Shown one piece after another: positions 11,860-23,798 of a stretch of 64,000 nucleotides of DNA. The position numbers and the translations under genes were made by a program. The stretch lies in NCBI RefSeq assembly GCF_002575655.3, contig NC_053041.3, positions 376,943,054-377,007,053 of the forward strand, in the 5' to 3' direction. Below the pieces are notes generated by a model. The model made no database searches. It saw nothing but the letters and a program-made list of their open reading frames with translations, and was not told the origin of the DNA. The DNA comes from Aegilops tauschii subsp. strangulata. Lineage: Eukaryota; Streptophyta; Magnoliopsida; Poales; Poaceae. Every line of letters begins with the position of its first letter. The stretch's first letter is position 1.

Positions 11860-12829
11860 TGTTAGAATTAATGGGCTAGGCCCATAGCAATTTCTGAAAT
11901 CTCAAAGCCCATGTGTAAAATGGCAAGTGGTGGTGCTAACTTTAGTCCCACCCCGGAAGTTGAAGAAGAGTTGGACCTCTTTATATAGTGGGTTCTTTCC
12001 ACCACTCTAAGTGGTGTGTGAGAAAGGAAAGGGAAAACCACACGCGCGCGCTCGCTCGCCTCGCCTCGCCGGGCCGGGCCGGGCCGGGCCGTTGCGTGGC
12101 GTGGCGAGGCGAGGAGGAGCGTACATGCGACATGCGCGTGAATGGTCCGCCGAAATCCGGTCCGTCTCCTTGCAGGAGCGCAGCTTCCTTTTGCCGTTTT
12201 ATTTTTATGTCTTGGCAGACAAGTTTTTGATTTCTTGTCCGGTAAGTATACGAATTAGAAACCGAGTTGGTTTGGGATTGTGATCGCGACACAATACCGC
12301 CTCTGGTCCTAATATATATACAGCTACCGGCTGCGGCCAGAGACACACCAAAAAACACCTAGGGTTTTGCATCTCACAACTTGCGCCACCGTCGTAGTCT
12401 ACTCCATCCCTAACGCCGACATGCATCGGCGCGTGGGAGAGCAGGTCTCCGGAACCGTTCGTCTTTGCGATCCTGCACTTGGAGAGGACGAATTAGGTTT
12501 TTGGGAAGCGCTGTGCCTGACTGCTCAAATTCGTCATCACGGGTCGTCTTCCGTCCAAGTTTGGCGGTGCTACTCATTGTCGTATTCATCGCCGTCAGCA
12601 GCAGATCGTCGCCAACATCGTCATCAACACCGTCGCACCCATAATAGCTAACGATCAGTACGTCCAACATCCTCTGTTCATGTCTGTCTCTACAGCTATT
12701 GTTACGTGTTTACTGCTGTTATGCATGTCTTGTTGTTCTTCTAGTTTGCTAGATTATTGCATGCTAGTATCTCTTCTAGTCATGAATTATTTACTGGAAT
12801 TAATCATGAACTTGCCTAATATTCCAACA
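11860..12829 (+). repeat. Copia array LTR 3
   Basis: The LTR is 970 bp with the same terminal repeats, preceded by the 3' UTR spacer 11301-11859. It shares CACACCAAAAAACACC with LTR 5 only. The hairpin region at about 12041-12120 has four GGGCC units and a degraded right arm (GAGGAGGAGC). This LTR would drive the one intact unit. Confidence 0.93.
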
Positions 12830-12868
12830 ATCCAAAAACCTAATTATAGGCAATTTCCTGAGTTAACT

Positions 12869-15800
12869 ATGGCTGGATTCGCTGAAGCACTGAGGCCGGA
12901 TAAGTTTACCTGTGTGCACTTTAAGAGGTGGCAGGTGAAGACCACGCTCTGGCTTACTGCTCTGAAAGTTTTCCACGCTAGTGTTGGTGCTCCAGAGGGA
13001 ATGACTGACGAAGATCGGAGAAAATTCCAGGAAGCCAATACTATGTTTGTGGGATGCATTCTGAGTGTTCTTGCTGACCGTCTGTGTGATGTGTACATGC
13101 ACATAAATGACGGAAAGATTCTGTGGGATGCACTGAATGCAAAATTCGGTGCAACAGATGCAGGCAGTGAACTGTACATCATGGATAGTTTGCATGACTA
13201 CAAGATGGTGAATAACCATTCTGTGGTTGAACAAGCTCATGAGATACAGTGCATTGTGAAGGAACTCGAACTCCTTAAATGTGTTCTACCCGACAAATTC
13301 GTGGCTTGGTGCATGATTGCAAAGTTGCCTCCTTCATGGAGGAATTTCGCCACAACTCTGAAGCATAAGAGACAGGAGATATCAGTTGAAAATCTGATTG
13401 CATCTGTTAATGTTGAAGAAAAAGCTCGGGCTAAAGATACTACTGAAAAAGGAGGTGAGGTTCAGCCTACTGCTAACATGGTGCAGAGGTACCCACAGAA
13501 CAAGAACAAACGGAAGAACAAACCTATTTTCAACAAGCCTACCAAGACTACTACCTTCAAGAAGAAGAAGTTCAACAAGGCTGAGCTAGAGTGCTACGCC
13601 TGTGGGAAGCCCGGACACTTTTCCAAGGAATGCCCTGAACGTGCAGACCGCAGAGGGAAAACAAGCTCGAAGACTGTCAACATGGTGACCGCTAGCAATA
13701 CTGATGGGTATGGTAATTTACCTATTGTGCTTTCAGTATTTCAATCATCTTCGTGGTGGATTGATTCGGGTGCTAACGTTCATGTGTGTGCTGACATCTC
13801 CCTGTTTACTTCTTATCAGGTCGCAAGGGATTCTTCCGTCCTAATGGGGAATGGGTCAAATGCTTCTGTTCGTGGCATTGGCACGGTGGATCTGAAGTTT
13901 ACTTCGGGAAAGATCGTGCAACTAAGGAACGTGCAGCATGTCCCTACTATGAACAAGAATCTAGTTAGCGGCTCCCTTCTATGTCGAGATGGATTTAAGG
14001 TAGTTTTAGAGTCCAATAAAGTAATCGTGTCAAGATCTGGACAATTTATAGGAAAAGGCTATGAGTGCGGAGGCTTGTTCCGCTTTTCCCTTTCAGATTT
14101 TTGCAATAAGTCAATAAACCAAATTTGTGCTAGTGTTAATGATGATGCAAGTATTTGGCACTCTCGTTTATGTCATATTAATTTTGGTTTAATGTCTCGG
14201 CTATCCAGCATGAGTTTAATTCCGAACTTCACAGTTGCCAAAGGTTCTAAGTGCCATAGTTGTGTGCAATCGAAGCAACCTCGAAAGCCTCATAAGGCTG
14301 CCGAGGAGAGAAACTTGGCACCTCTAGAACTCATACATTCTGATCTTTGTGAGATGAATGGTGTGTTGACAAAAGGTGGAAAGAGATATTTCATGACTTT
14401 GATTGATGATGCGACTAGATTTTGCTATGTTTATTTGTTGCAAACTAAAGATGAAGCATTAGACTACTTTAAAATCTATAAAGCTGAAGTTGAAAATCAA
14501 CTAGAAAGAAAGATCAAGCGTCTTAGGTCCGATCGTGGTGGAGAGTATTTTCCCAAAGTTTTTGATGAATTTTGTGAGGAACATGGTATTATTCATGAGA
14601 GGACGCCTCCCTATTCACCTCAATCAAATGGAGTGGCCGAGAGGAAAAACCGCACATTGACTGACTTGGTGAATGCCATGTTAGACACTGCTGGTTTATC
14701 TAAGGCATGGTGGGGGGAGGCTCTATTGACTTCATGTCATGTCCTGAATAGAGTTCCCAACAATAATAACGAGAAAACCCCTTATGAGGAGTGGGTTGGG
14801 AGAAAACCATCACTTTCTTATTTGCGCACTTGGGGATGTTTGGCAAAGGTCAATATTCCTATTCCTAAGAAACGCAAACTTGGACCAAAGACAGTGGATT
14901 GTGTCTTTCTAGGGTATGCTCAACGGAGCATTGCTTATAGGTTTTTAGTGGTAAAATCTGAAGTACCTGATATGCATGTTGATACTATAATGGAATCTCG
15001 TGATGCAACATTTTTTGAGAACATATTTCCTATGAAAGATATGCATAGCATTGCTAGGTTTTCTTCTGAGATAATTCCTGAATCTAGTACAACTGATGAA
15101 TATTTCGAACAATCACATGAGGAAGTCCTTGAGAAGGATAACAATGAAGTTCCTATAAGGAACAAGAGACAAAGGATTGCAAAATCCTTTGGTGATGATT
15201 TCATTGTATACCTTGTGGACGACACACCCAAGACGATTGCAGAAGCATATGCATCTCCGGATGTAGATGATTGGAAAGAAGCTGTTCATAATGAGAGGGA
15301 CTCAATTCTTTCTAATGGAACTTGGGAACTAACTGATAGACCATATGGTTGTAAACCTGTGGGCTGTAAGTGGGTGTTCAAAAAGAAGCTAAAGCCTGAT
15401 GGTACTATTGATAAGTACAAGGCGCGGCTAGTGGCCAAGGGCTACACTCAGAAAGAAGGCGAAGATTACTTTGACACCTATTCACCCGTTGCTAGAATGA
15501 CCACCATTCGAGTGTTACTTTCCTTGGCTGCCTCTTATGGTCTTATCATTCATCAAATGGATGTAAAGACAGCTTTTCTAAATGGAGAGTTGGAAGAGGA
15601 GATCTATATGGATCAGCCTGACGGGTTTGTGGTAAAGGGTGAAGAGAGAAAGGTGTGCAAGTTGTTAAAATCTTTGTATGGTCTGAAACAGTCACCTAAG
15701 CAATGGCATGAGAAGTTTGAAAGAACTCTGACTTCTGCAGGATTTGTCATTAACGAGGCTGATAGGTGTGTTTACTATCGCCATGGTGGGGGCAATAGTG

Positions 15801-16777
15801 TCATATTATGTTTGTATGTGGACGACATACTGATCTTTGGTACAAACATTAATGCAATTAATGAGGTCAAGTCTTTTCTATCAAAGAGTTTTGACATGAA
15901 AGATCTGGGAGAAGCCGATGTAATTCTAAACATCAAACTTGTTAAGGATGAGAGTGGGATTACATTAATGCAATCTCACTATGTTGAGAAGGTCTTGAAC
16001 CGATTCAGTTTTATGGATAGCAAGCCTTCTCCAACACCTTATGATCCCAGCGTGACACTCAGAAAGAACAAGAAAGAAACGAGAGATCAATTAAGATACT
16101 CTCAAATTGTCGGTTCACTCATGTACTTAGCTAGCGCTACAAGACCAGATATCTCTTTTGCTGTGAGCAAACGGAGTAGGTTCATGTCCAACCCGGGTGA
16201 TGATCATTGGCATGCACTAGAAAGGGTCTTGCGCTATCTGAGAGGTACTATGAGTTACGGAATTACTTATTCAGGGCATCCTGTTGTGCTAGAAGGATAT
16301 AGTGATTCAAATTGGATCTCTGATGTTGATGTACTCTATGCAACAAGTGGGTATGTATTTACACATGGTGGTGGCGCAGTGTCATGGAGGTCTTGCAAGC
16401 AAACCATATTGACAAGGTCAACTATGGAAGCAGAATTAACTGCTTTGGACACAGCTACTGTTGAGGCAGAATGGCTGCGTGAGCTCTTGATAGACTTGCC
16501 GGTTGTTGAAAAACCTGTTCCGGCTATTCTTATGAATTGTGATAACCAAACGGTTATCGCTAAAGTGAACAATTCTAAAGATAATGCAAAGTCATCAAGA
16601 CACGTGAAGAGACGTTTGAAGTCTGTCAGGAAGTTGAGAAACTCCGGAGTAATAACTGTTACGTATATACAAACAGACAAAAACCTGGCAGATCCCTTTA
16701 CAAAGGGACTATCACGAAATGTGATAGATATTGCATCGAGGGAGATGGGTATGAGACCCATAGATGTTACACCATAG
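12869..16777 (+). CDS. gag-pol: Copia gag-pol polyprotein, intact copy (unit 3)
   Basis: This is a 1302-residue single-frame polyprotein, the expected length and order for a plant Copia element. Domains: gag capsid region 1-240; zinc knuckle CYACGKPGHFSKEC 242-255; aspartic protease with D299 in WWIDSGAN; pre-integrase HHCC near 430-470; integrase catalytic D492, D555 and E591 (DD35E spacing); reverse transcriptase from about 815 with YVDD at 983-986; RNase H from about 1140 to the end. I start at the ATG at 12869 because AACTATGGCT is a strong plant context just inside the LTR. The frame stays open upstream to an ATG at 12680 in the LTR, adding 63 mostly hydrophobic residues. Unit-specific changes (for example KQSPKQW for KQAPKQW, NERDS for NEMDS, DKFTC for DKFTG) mean activity is not assured. 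Confidence 0.9.
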   Translation: MAGFAEALRPDKFTCVHFKRWQVKTTLWLTALKVFHASVGAPEGMTDEDRRKFQEANTMFVGCILSVLADRLCDVYMHINDGKILWDALNAKFGATDAGSELYIMDSLHDYKMVNNHSVVEQAHEIQCIVKELELLKCVLPDKFVAWCMIAKLPPSWRNFATTLKHKRQEISVENLIASVNVEEKARAKDTTEKGGEVQPTANMVQRYPQNKNKRKNKPIFNKPTKTTTFKKKKFNKAELECYACGKPGHFSKECPERADRRGKTSSKTVNMVTASNTDGYGNLPIVLSVFQSSSWWIDSGANVHVCADISLFTSYQVARDSSVLMGNGSNASVRGIGTVDLKFTSGKIVQLRNVQHVPTMNKNLVSGSLLCRDGFKVVLESNKVIVSRSGQFIGKGYECGGLFRFSLSDFCNKSINQICASVNDDASIWHSRLCHINFGLMSRLSSMSLIPNFTVAKGSKCHSCVQSKQPRKPHKAAEERNLAPLELIHSDLCEMNGVLTKGGKRYFMTLIDDATRFCYVYLLQTKDEALDYFKIYKAEVENQLERKIKRLRSDRGGEYFPKVFDEFCEEHGIIHERTPPYSPQSNGVAERKNRTLTDLVNAMLDTAGLSKAWWGEALLTSCHVLNRVPNNNNEKTPYEEWVGRKPSLSYLRTWGCLAKVNIPIPKKRKLGPKTVDCVFLGYAQRSIAYRFLVVKSEVPDMHVDTIMESRDATFFENIFPMKDMHSIARFSSEIIPESSTTDEYFEQSHEEVLEKDNNEVPIRNKRQRIAKSFGDDFIVYLVDDTPKTIAEAYASPDVDDWKEAVHNERDSILSNGTWELTDRPYGCKPVGCKWVFKKKLKPDGTIDKYKARLVAKGYTQKEGEDYFDTYSPVARMTTIRVLLSLAASYGLIIHQMDVKTAFLNGELEEEIYMDQPDGFVVKGEERKVCKLLKSLYGLKQSPKQWHEKFERTLTSAGFVINEADRCVYYRHGGGNSVILCLYVDDILIFGTNINAINEVKSFLSKSFDMKDLGEADVILNIKLVKDESGITLMQSHYVEKVLNRFSFMDSKPSPTPYDPSVTLRKNKKETRDQLRYSQIVGSLMYLASATRPDISFAVSKRSRFMSNPGDDHWHALERVLRYLRGTMSYGITYSGHPVVLEGYSDSNWISDVDVLYATSGYVFTHGGGAVSWRSCKQTILTRSTMEAELTALDTATVEAEWLRELLIDLPVVEKPVPAILMNCDNQTVIAKVNNSKDNAKSSRHVKRRLKSVRKLRNSGVITVTYIQTDKNLADPFTKGLSRNVIDIASREMGMRPIDVTP

Positions 16778-17336
16778 TAGTAACCCAACCTTTGTGATCG
16801 GAGATCCCGTGAATTAGGATCTGGGAAGAACAAGCTATTGGTTAACTGAGGAGAGTAATAACTAATGATCGTCTCCAAGTGAAGATGCAAAACTCTCAAA
16901 GCTATAAGGCTCAGATCTGTAAGGCAGGTTGGCAACATGCCTTAACGTGGTTCTATTGGCTATAATTAGCAAAGATGCTGTCTTACAGAGCAGTCTTGAA
17001 AGAACACACCTATATGAGTTCTAACTGTAAACGTCGCAGTCTATGAGATTTGGGTGATCTCTAGTAAGCTCACGTAGAGACCAGGGAGTATGACGTATAA
17101 GCTCCAAACCGTGGGGTAGCCTACTGGCGGTCAGGTACTGGTTAAGACTTTGAGTGAAACCTGTTCACACAAAACTAGCAATTCAAGGCATAGTCCATTG
17201 TCAAGTTGTGAATGGACGTAGCTTAAAGTTCTAGGCAGAAGTTCAACTTAACAGTCTCTGCTGAAACACTGGTATATTAAACAAGTGGTGAGAGAAGGCA
17301 AATCTCTAAATGGGTATTTGAGATCTGGTGGGGGAT

Positions 17337-18304
17337 TGTTAGAATTAATGGGCTAGGCCCATAGCAATTTCTGAAATCTCAAAGCCCATGTGTAAAATGG
17401 CAAGTGGTGGTCCTAAGTTTAGTCCCACCCCGGAAGTTGAAGAAGAGTTGGACCTCTTTATATAGTGGGTTCTCTCCACCACTCTAAGTGGTGTGTGAGA
17501 AGGGAAAGGGAAAACCACACGCGCGCGCTCGCTCGCCTCGCCTCACCGGGCCGGGCCGGGCCGTGGCGTGGCGTGGCAAGGCGAGGCGGCACGTACATGC
17601 GACATGCGCGTGCATGGTCCGCCAAAATCCGGTCCGTCTCCTTGCAGGAGCGCAGCTTCCTTTTGCCGTTTTATTTTTATGTCTTGGCACACAAGTTTTT
17701 GATTTCTTGTCCGGTAAGTATACGAATTAGAAACCGAGTCGGTTTGGGATTGTGATCGCGACACAATACCGCCTCTGGTCCTAATATATATACAGCTACC
17801 GGCTGCGGCCAGAGACACACCGAAAAACACCTAGGGTTTTGCCTCATCTCACAACTTGCGCCACCGTCATAGTCTACTCCATCCCTAACGCCGACGTGCA
17901 TTGGCGCGAGGGAGAGCAGGTCTCCGGAACCGTTCGTCTTTGCGATCCTGCACTGGGAGAGGACGAATTAGGTTTTTGGGAAGCGCTGTGCGCGACTGCT
18001 CAAATTCGTCATCACGGGTCGTCTTCCGTCCAAGTCGGGCGGTGCTACTCATCGTCGTATTCATCGCCGTCAGCAGCAGATCGTCGCCAACATCGTCATC
18101 AACACCGTCGCACCCATAATAGCTAACGATCAGTACGTCCAACATCCTCTGTTCATGTCTGTCTCTACAGCTATTGTTACGTGTTTGCTGCTGTTATGCA
18201 TGTCTTGTTGTTCTTCTAGTTTGCTAGATTATTGCATGCTAGTATCTCTTCTAGTCATGAATTATTTACTGGAATTAATCATGAACTTGCCTAATATTCC
18301 AACA
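17337..18304 (+). repeat. Copia array LTR 4
   Basis: The LTR is 968 bp with the same ends, preceded by the 3' UTR spacer 16778-17336. It carries the CACACAAG variant seen in LTR 2 and the GTGCATGG variant seen in LTR 1. The hairpin region at 17521-17590 has three GGGCC units. Confidence 0.93.
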
Positions 18305-18343
18305 ATCCAAAAACCTAATTATAGGCAATTTCCTGAGTCAACT

Positions 18344-21300
18344 ATGGCTGGATTCGCTGATGCACCGAGGCCGGATAAGTTTACCGGTGTGCACTTTAAG
18401 AGGTGGCAGGTGAAGACCACGCTCTGGCTTACTGCTCTGAAAGTTTTCCATGCTAGTGTTGGTGCTCCAGAGGGAATGACTGACGAAGATCGGAGAAAAT
18501 TCCAGGAAGCCAATACTATGTTTGTGGGATGCATTCTGACTGTTCTTGCTGACCGTCTGTGTGATGTGTACATGCACATAAATGACGGAAAGATTCTGTG
18601 GGATGCACTGAATGCAAAATTCGGTGCAACAGATGCAGGCAGTGAACTGTACATCATGGAGAGTTTTCATGACTACAAGATGGTGAATAACCGTTCTGTG
18701 GTTGAACAAGCTCATGAGATACAGTGCATTGTGAAGGAACTTGAACTCCTTAAATGTGTTCTACCCGACAAATTCGTGGCTGGGTGCATGATTGCAAAGT
18801 TGCCTCCTTCATGGAGGAATTTCGCCACAACTCTGAAGCATAAGAGACAGGAGATATCAGTTGAAAATCTGATTGCATCTCTTGATGTTGAAGAAAAAGC
18901 TCGGGCTAAACATACTACTGAAAAAGGAGGTGAGGTTCAGCCTACTGCTAACATGGTGCAGAGGTGCCCACAGAACAAGAACAAAGGGAAGAACAAACCT
19001 GTTTTCAACAAGCCTACCAAGACTACTACCTTCAAGAAGAAGAAGTTCAACAAGGCTGAGCTAGAGTGCTACGCCTGTGGGAAGCCCGGACACTTTTCCA
19101 AGGAATGCCCTGAACGTGCAGACCGCAGAGGGAAAACAAGCTCCAAGACTGTCAACATGGTGACCGCTAGCAATACTGATGGGTATGGTAATTTACCTAT
19201 TGTGCTTTCAGTATTTCAATCATCTTCGTGGTGGATTGATTCGGGTGCTAACGTTCATGTGTGTGCTGACATCTCCCTGTTTACTTCTTATCAGGTCGCA
19301 AGGGATTCTTCCGTCCTAATGGGGAATGGGTCACATGCTTCTGTTCGTGGCATTGGCACGGTGGATCTGAAGTTTACTTCGGGAAAGATCGTGCAACTAA
19401 GGAACGTGCAGCATGTCCCTACTATGAACAAGAATCTAGTTAGCGGCTCCCTTCTATGTCGAGATGGATTTAAGGTAGTTTTAGAGTCCAATAAAGTAAT
19501 CGTGTCAAGATTTGGACAATTTATAGGAAAAGGCTATGAGTGCGGAGGCTTGTTCCGCTTTTCCCTTTCCGATTTTTGCAATAAGTCAATAAACCAAATT
19601 TGTGCTAGTGTTAATGATGATGCAAGTATTTGGCACTCTCGTTTATGTCATATTAATTTTGGTTTAATGTCTCGGCTATCCAGCATGAGTTTAATTCCGA
19701 ACTTCACAGTTGCCAAAGGTTCTAAGTGCCATAGTTGTGTGCAATCGAAGCAACCTCGAAAGCCTCATAAGGCTGCCGAGGAGAGAAACTTGGCACCTCT
19801 AGAACTCATACATTCTGATCTTTGTGAGATGAATGGTGTGTTGACAAAAGGTGGAAAGAGATATTTCATCACTTTGATTGATGATGCGACTAGATTTTGC
19901 TATGTTTATTTGTTGCAAACTAAAGATGAAGCATCAGACTACTTTAAAATCTATAAAGCTGAAGTTGAAAATCAACTAGAAAGAAAGATCAAGCGTCTTA
20001 GGTCCAATCATGGTGGAGAGTATTTTCCCAAAGTTTTTGATGAATTTTGTGAGGAACATGGTATTATTCATGAGAGGACGCCTCCCTATTCACCTCAATC
20101 AAATGGAGTGGCCGAGAGGAAAAACCGCACATTGACTGACTTGGTGAATGCCATGTTAGACACTGCTGGTTTATCTAAGGCATGGTGGGGGGAGGCTCTA
20201 TTGACTTCATGTCATGTCCTGAATAGAGTTCCCAACAATAATAAGGAGAAAACCCCTTATGAGGAGTGGGTTGGGAGAAAACCATCACTTTCTTATTTGC
20301 GCACTTGGGGATGTTTGGCAAAGGTCAATATTCCTATTCCTAAGAAACGCAAACATGGACCAAAGACAGTGGATTGTGTCTTTCTAGGGTATGCTCAACG
20401 GAGCATTGCTTATAGGTTTTTATTGGTAAAATCTGAAGTACCTGATATGCATGTTGATACTATAATGGAATCTCGTGATGCAACATTTTTTGAGAACATA
20501 TTTCCTATGAAAGATATGCATAGCATTGCTAGATTTTCTTCTGAGATAATTCCTGAATCTAGTACAACTGATGAATATTTCTAACAATCACATGAGGAAG
20601 TCCTTGAGAAGGATAACAATGAAGTTCCTATAAGGAACAAGAGACAAAGGATTGCAAAATCCTTTGGTGATGATTTCATTGTATACCTTGTGGACGACAC
20701 ACCCAAGACGATTGCAGAAGCATATGCATCTCCGGATGTAGATGATTGGAAAGAAGCTGTTCATAATGAGATGGACTCAATTCTTTCTAACGAAACTTGG
20801 GAACTAACTGATAGACCATATGGTTGTAAACCTGTGGGCTGTAAGTGGGTGTTCAAAAAGAAGCTAAAGCCTGATGGTACTATTGATAAGTACAAGGCGC
20901 GGCTAGTGGCCAAGGGCTACACTCAGAAAGAAGGCAAAGATTACTTTGACACCTATTCACCCGTTGCTAGAATGACCACCATTCGAGTGTTACTTTCCTT
21001 GGCTGCCTCTTATGGTCTTATCATTCATCAAATGGATGTAAAGACAGCTTTTCTCAATGGAGAGTTGGAAGAGGAGATCTATATGGATCAGCCTGACGGG
21101 TTTGTGGTAAAGGGTGAAGAGAGAAAGGTGTGCAAGTTGTTAAAATCTTTGTATGGTCTGAAACAGGCACCTAAGCAATGGCATGAGAAGTTTGAAAGAA
21201 CTCTGACTTCTGCAGGATTTGTCATTAACGAGGCTGATAGGTGTGTTTACTATCGCCATGGTGGGGGCAATAGTGTCATATTATGTTTGTATGTGGACGA

Positions 21301-22252
21301 CATACTGATCTTTGGTACAAACATTAATGCAATTAATGAGGTCAAGTCTTTTCTATCAAAGAGTTTTGACATGAAAGATCTGGGAGAAGCCGATGTAATT
21401 CTAAACATCAAACTTGTTAAGGATGAGAGTGGGATTACATTAATGCAATCTCACTATGTTGAGAAGGTCTTGAACCGATTCGGTTTTATGGATAGCAAGC
21501 CTTCTCCAACACCTTATGATCCCAGCGTGACACTCAGAAAGAACAAGAAAGAAATGAGAGATCAATTAAGATACTCTCAAATTGTCGGTTCACTCATGTA
21601 CTTAGCTAGCGCTACAAGACCAGATATCTCTTTTGCTGTGAGCAAACTGAGTAGGTTCATGTCCAACCAGGGTGATGATCATTGGCATGCACTAGAAAGG
21701 GTCTTGCGCTATCTGAGAGGTACTATGAGTTACGGAATTACTTATTCAGGGCATCCTGCTGTGCTAAAAGGATATAGTGATTCAAATTGGATCACCGATG
21801 TTGATGTACTCTACGCAACAAGTGGGTATGTATTTACTCATGGTGGTGGCGCAGTGTCATGGAGGTCTTGCAAGCAAACCATATTGACAAGGTCAACTAT
21901 GGAAGCAGAATTAACTGCTTTGGACACAACTACTGTTGAGGCAGAATGGCTGCGTGAGCTCTTGATGGACTTGCCGGTTGTTGAAAAACCTGTACCGGCT
22001 ATTCTTATGAATTGTGATAACCAAACGGTTATCGCTAAAGTGAACAATTCTAAAGATAATGCAAAGTCATCAAGACACGTGAAGAGACGTTTGAAGTCTG
22101 TCAGGAAGTTGAGAAACTCCGGAGTAATAACTGTTACGTATATACAAACAGACAAAAACCTGGCAGATCCCTTTACAAAGGGACTATCACAAAATGTGAT
22201 AGATATTGCATCGAGGGAGATGGGTATGAGACCCATAGATGTTACACCATAG
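18344..22252 (+). pseudogene. Copia gag-pol polyprotein, unit 4, nonsense plus integrase active-site loss
   Basis: The frame is open except for a TAA at 20582-20584 (GAA to TAA), between integrase and RT. The second catalytic Asp of the integrase is also changed: RSDRGGEY reads RSNHGGEY, with codon 20006-20008 AAT (D555N). Both substitutions in that motif are G-to-A at CpG sites, consistent with decay of methylated cytosine on the other strand. The gag, zinc knuckle, protease D299, RT YVDD and RNase H motifs remain. Even with readthrough the integrase should be dead. Confidence 0.93.
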
Positions 22253-22810
22253 TAGTAACCCAACCTTTGTGATCGGAGATCCCGTGAATTAGGATCTGGG
22301 AAGAACAAGCTATTGGTTAACTGAGGAGAGTAATAATAAATGATCGTCTCCAAGTGAAGATGCAAAACTCTCAGAGCTGTAAGGCTCAGATCTGTAAGGC
22401 AGGTTGGCAACATGCCTTAACGTGGTTCTATTGGCTATAATTAGCAAAGATGCTGTCCTACAGAGCAGTCTTGAAAGAACACACCTATATGAGTTCTGGC
22501 TGTAAACGTCGCAGTCTATGAGATTTGGGTGATCTCTAGTAAGCTCACGAAGAGACCAGGGAGTATGACGTATAAGCTCCAAACCGCGGGGTAGCCTACT
22601 GGCGGTCAGGTACTGGTTAAGACTTTAGTGAAACCTGTTCACACAAAACTAGCAATTCAAGGCATAGTCCATTGTCAAGTTGTGAACTGATGTAGCTTAA
22701 AGTTCTAGGCAGAAGTTCAACTTAACAGTCTCTGCTGAAACACTGGCATATTAAACAAGTGGTGAGAGAAGGCAAATCTCTAAATGGGTATTTGAGATCT
22801 GGTGGGGGAT

Positions 22811-23798
22811 TGTTAGAATTAATGGGCTAGGCCCATAGAAATTTCTGAAATCTCAAAGCCCATGTGTAAAATGGCAAGTGGTGGTGCTAAGTTTAGTCCC
22901 ACCCCGGAAGTTGAAGAAGAGTTGGACCTCTTTATATAGTGGGTTCTCTCCACCACTCTAAGTGGTGTGTGAGAAGGGAAAGGGAAAACCACACGCGCGC
23001 GCTCGCTCGCCTCGCCTTGCCTCGCCGGGCCGGGCCGGGCCGGGCCGGGCCGTGGCGTGGCGAGGCGAGGCGAGGCGAGGCGGCGCGTACATGCGACATG
23101 CGCGTGAATGGTCCGCCGAAATCCGGTCCGTCTCCTTGCAGGAGCGCAGCTTCCTTTTTCCGTTTTATTTTTATGTCTTGGCAGACAAGTTTTTGATTTC
23201 TTGTCCGGTAAGTATACGAATTAGAAACCGAGTCGGTTTGGGATTGTGATCGCGACACAATACCGCCTCTGGTCCTAATATATATACAGCTACCGGCTGC
23301 GGCCAGAGACACACCAAAAAACACCTAGGGTTTTGCCTCATCTCACAACTTGCGCCGCCGCCGTAGTCTACTCCATCCCTAATGCCGACGTGCATCGGCG
23401 CGTGGGAGAGCAGGTCTCCGGAACCGTTCGTCTTTGCGATCCTGCACTGGGAGAGGACGAATTAGGTTTTTGGGAAGCGCTGTGTGCGACTGCTCAAATT
23501 CGTCATCACGGGTCGTCTTCCGTCCAAGTCGGGCGGTGCTACTCATCGTCGTATTCATCGCCGTCAGCAGCAGATCGTCGCCAACATCGTCATCAACACC
23601 GTCGCACCCATAATAGCTAACGATCAGTACGTCCAACATCCTCTGTTCATGTCTGTCTCTACAGCTATTGTTACGTGTTTGCTGCTGTTATGCATGTCTT
23701 GTTGTTCTTCTAGTTTGCTAGATTATTGCATGCTAGTATCTCTTCTAGTCATGAATTGTTTACTGGAATTAATCATGAACTTGCCTAATATTCCAACA
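22811..23798 (+). repeat. Copia array LTR 5 (right end of array)
   Basis: The LTR is 988 bp, preceded by the 3' UTR spacer 22253-22810. Similarity to the other units stops at ...TATTCCAACA (23798) and is followed by GGTCAGCGGTCA, which fixes the LTR 3' boundary for the family. The hairpin region (about 22991-23090) is the largest of the five, with five GGGCC units. The duplicate of the 5-bp right flank would have to be sought left of the window. Confidence 0.93.

Larger units (their letters stand above)
1..23798 (+). mobile_element. Tandem array of a Ty1/Copia LTR retrotransposon
   Basis: Five near-identical LTRs (903-1870, 6375-7352, 11860-12829, 17337-18304, 22811-23798) alternate with internal gag-pol regions, and neighbouring units share an LTR. 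The polyprotein stops at 343, 5815, 11300, 16777 and 22252 give periods of 5472, 5485, 5477 and 5475 bp. The domain order gag, protease, integrase, reverse transcriptase, RNase H is the Copia order. Homology ends abruptly at 23798 with the LTR end; the following 5 bp are GGTCA. The left end lies outside the window, so the target-site duplication cannot be tested. Arrays that share LTRs are usually explained by unequal recombination between LTRs; that is inference here. I do not assign a named family. Confidence 0.96.
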
